A stretch of 40,359 bases of DNA from UBA3103 sp002365855 (GTDB taxonomy: Bacteria > Bacillota > Desulfotomaculia > Desulfotomaculales > Pelotomaculaceae). How positions within the stretch are numbered: the stretch's first letter is position 1; every line of letters starts with the position of its first letter. The position numbers were made by a program, and so were the translations under genes. Below the pieces are notes generated by a model. That model did no database searches. It saw nothing but the letters and a program-made list of their open reading frames with translations, and was not told the DNA's origin. The DNA lies in contig DAOURR010000014.1 of the NCBI GenBank assembly GCA_030627625.1, forward strand, positions 1 through 40,359. The letters run 5' to 3'. Positions 40,122 to 40,359 of this stretch are shown here, piece after piece.

Positions 40122-40359
40122 TTTTTTGATTGTTACCGATACAACTTGATCCGAATTTATCTATCCTGGCACCGGAAAGACATTGCTTTTTAGCGTCCCA
40201 CGTCTCAAACTGTGTCTAATTTGTGACACATAAGAACCGTCGTATGTCCAGCGAAGGCTGGCATGTTCAGCAGGAGACAGACCTGCCAGAGTAATAACCA
40301 GAGCTCTGTAGCTTGATTAGCAGGGGGGAAGGAAACCGAACTCCTGGAGTCTAATGACA
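40122..40359 (+). other. gene-free right edge with several hairpins
   Basis: No coding region is visible. From about 40223 there are several small stems: ACATA/TATGT (40228-40247), CCAGC/GGCTGG-type pairing at 40248-40261, GCAGG/CCTGC with a 7-nt loop (40270-40286), and CAGGGG/CTCCTG near 40321-40345 with a purine-rich loop. The GTGAC at 40223 is close to, but not the same as, the GUGYG 5' end of group II introns. It may be a structured leader or the start of such an intron that continues beyond the window. Confidence 0.3.

Overview
The window looks like chromosomal DNA of a spore-forming, anaerobic Gram-positive bacterium of the Peptococcaceae type (Pelotomaculum/Desulfotomaculum relatives). 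The reasons are the order mreBCD-mrdA-minCDE-rodA-spoIVFA-spoIVFB, the sporulation protease lonB next to lon, a T-box leader before valS, strong GGAGG-type ribosome binding sites, frequent TTG/GTG starts, and a DUF4321-maf-radC cluster. The assignment is by gene content and order only.

Layout. 0.2-3.1 kb: an orphan PocR/PAS histidine kinase and a convergent membrane protein. 3.27-8.87 kb: an accessory block of low synteny. It holds a Tad-like protein with an NGN repeat, an unrecognised protein with a possible nuclease core and a membrane tail, a GC-rich hairpin tract, two LexA-like winged-helix proteins without the protease domain, a DUF6504-like protein, a DUF433/DUF5615 toxin-antitoxin pair and a HigBA-like pair. 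Its two edges carry the same 13-bp sequence, which is the 3' end of tRNA-Leu, next to similar hairpins. I read the block as a small island inserted at the tRNA-Leu gene, without a visible integrase. 8.86-9.36 kb: a tRNA operon (His-Gln-Lys-Leu, minus strand) with a perfect -35 box. 9.47-9.62 kb: a promoter followed about 100 nt later by a terminator, possibly a small RNA or the leader of tig.

9.8-18.5 kb: protein quality control, tig-clpP-clpX, then lonB and lon-engB, interrupted by a decayed acetate transporter fragment (13.1 kb). A frameshifted GNAT gene follows engB. 19.1-23.0 kb: a lipoprotein, an orphan membrane-anchored NMT1-like binding protein, a TIGR04086 membrane protein, a YlbF-family protein and an orphan Dam-like adenine methyltransferase beside a 25-bp tandem repeat. 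23.1-29.2 kb: T-box leader, valS, folC, a DUF4321 protein, maf and radC. 29.2-35.5 kb: cell shape and division, mreB-mreC-mreD-mrdA, then minC-minD-minE; the minC product lacks the FtsZ-binding N-terminal domain. 35.6-38.3 kb: an anchored cyclophilin, a LiaF-like membrane protein and rodA. 38.4-40.1 kb: spoIVFA-spoIVFB behind a promoter that looks sigma-E-like. The last 150 bases hold no gene but have several hairpins and may be the start of a structured RNA such as a group II intron.

The housekeeping genes work in two themes: folding and proteolysis (Tig, ClpXP, LonA, LonB) and wall elongation with division-site placement (MreBCD, PBP2, RodA, MinCDE). SpoIVFA/FB links the second cluster to spore development. 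The part most likely to hide something new is the 5.6-kb block at tRNA-Leu.
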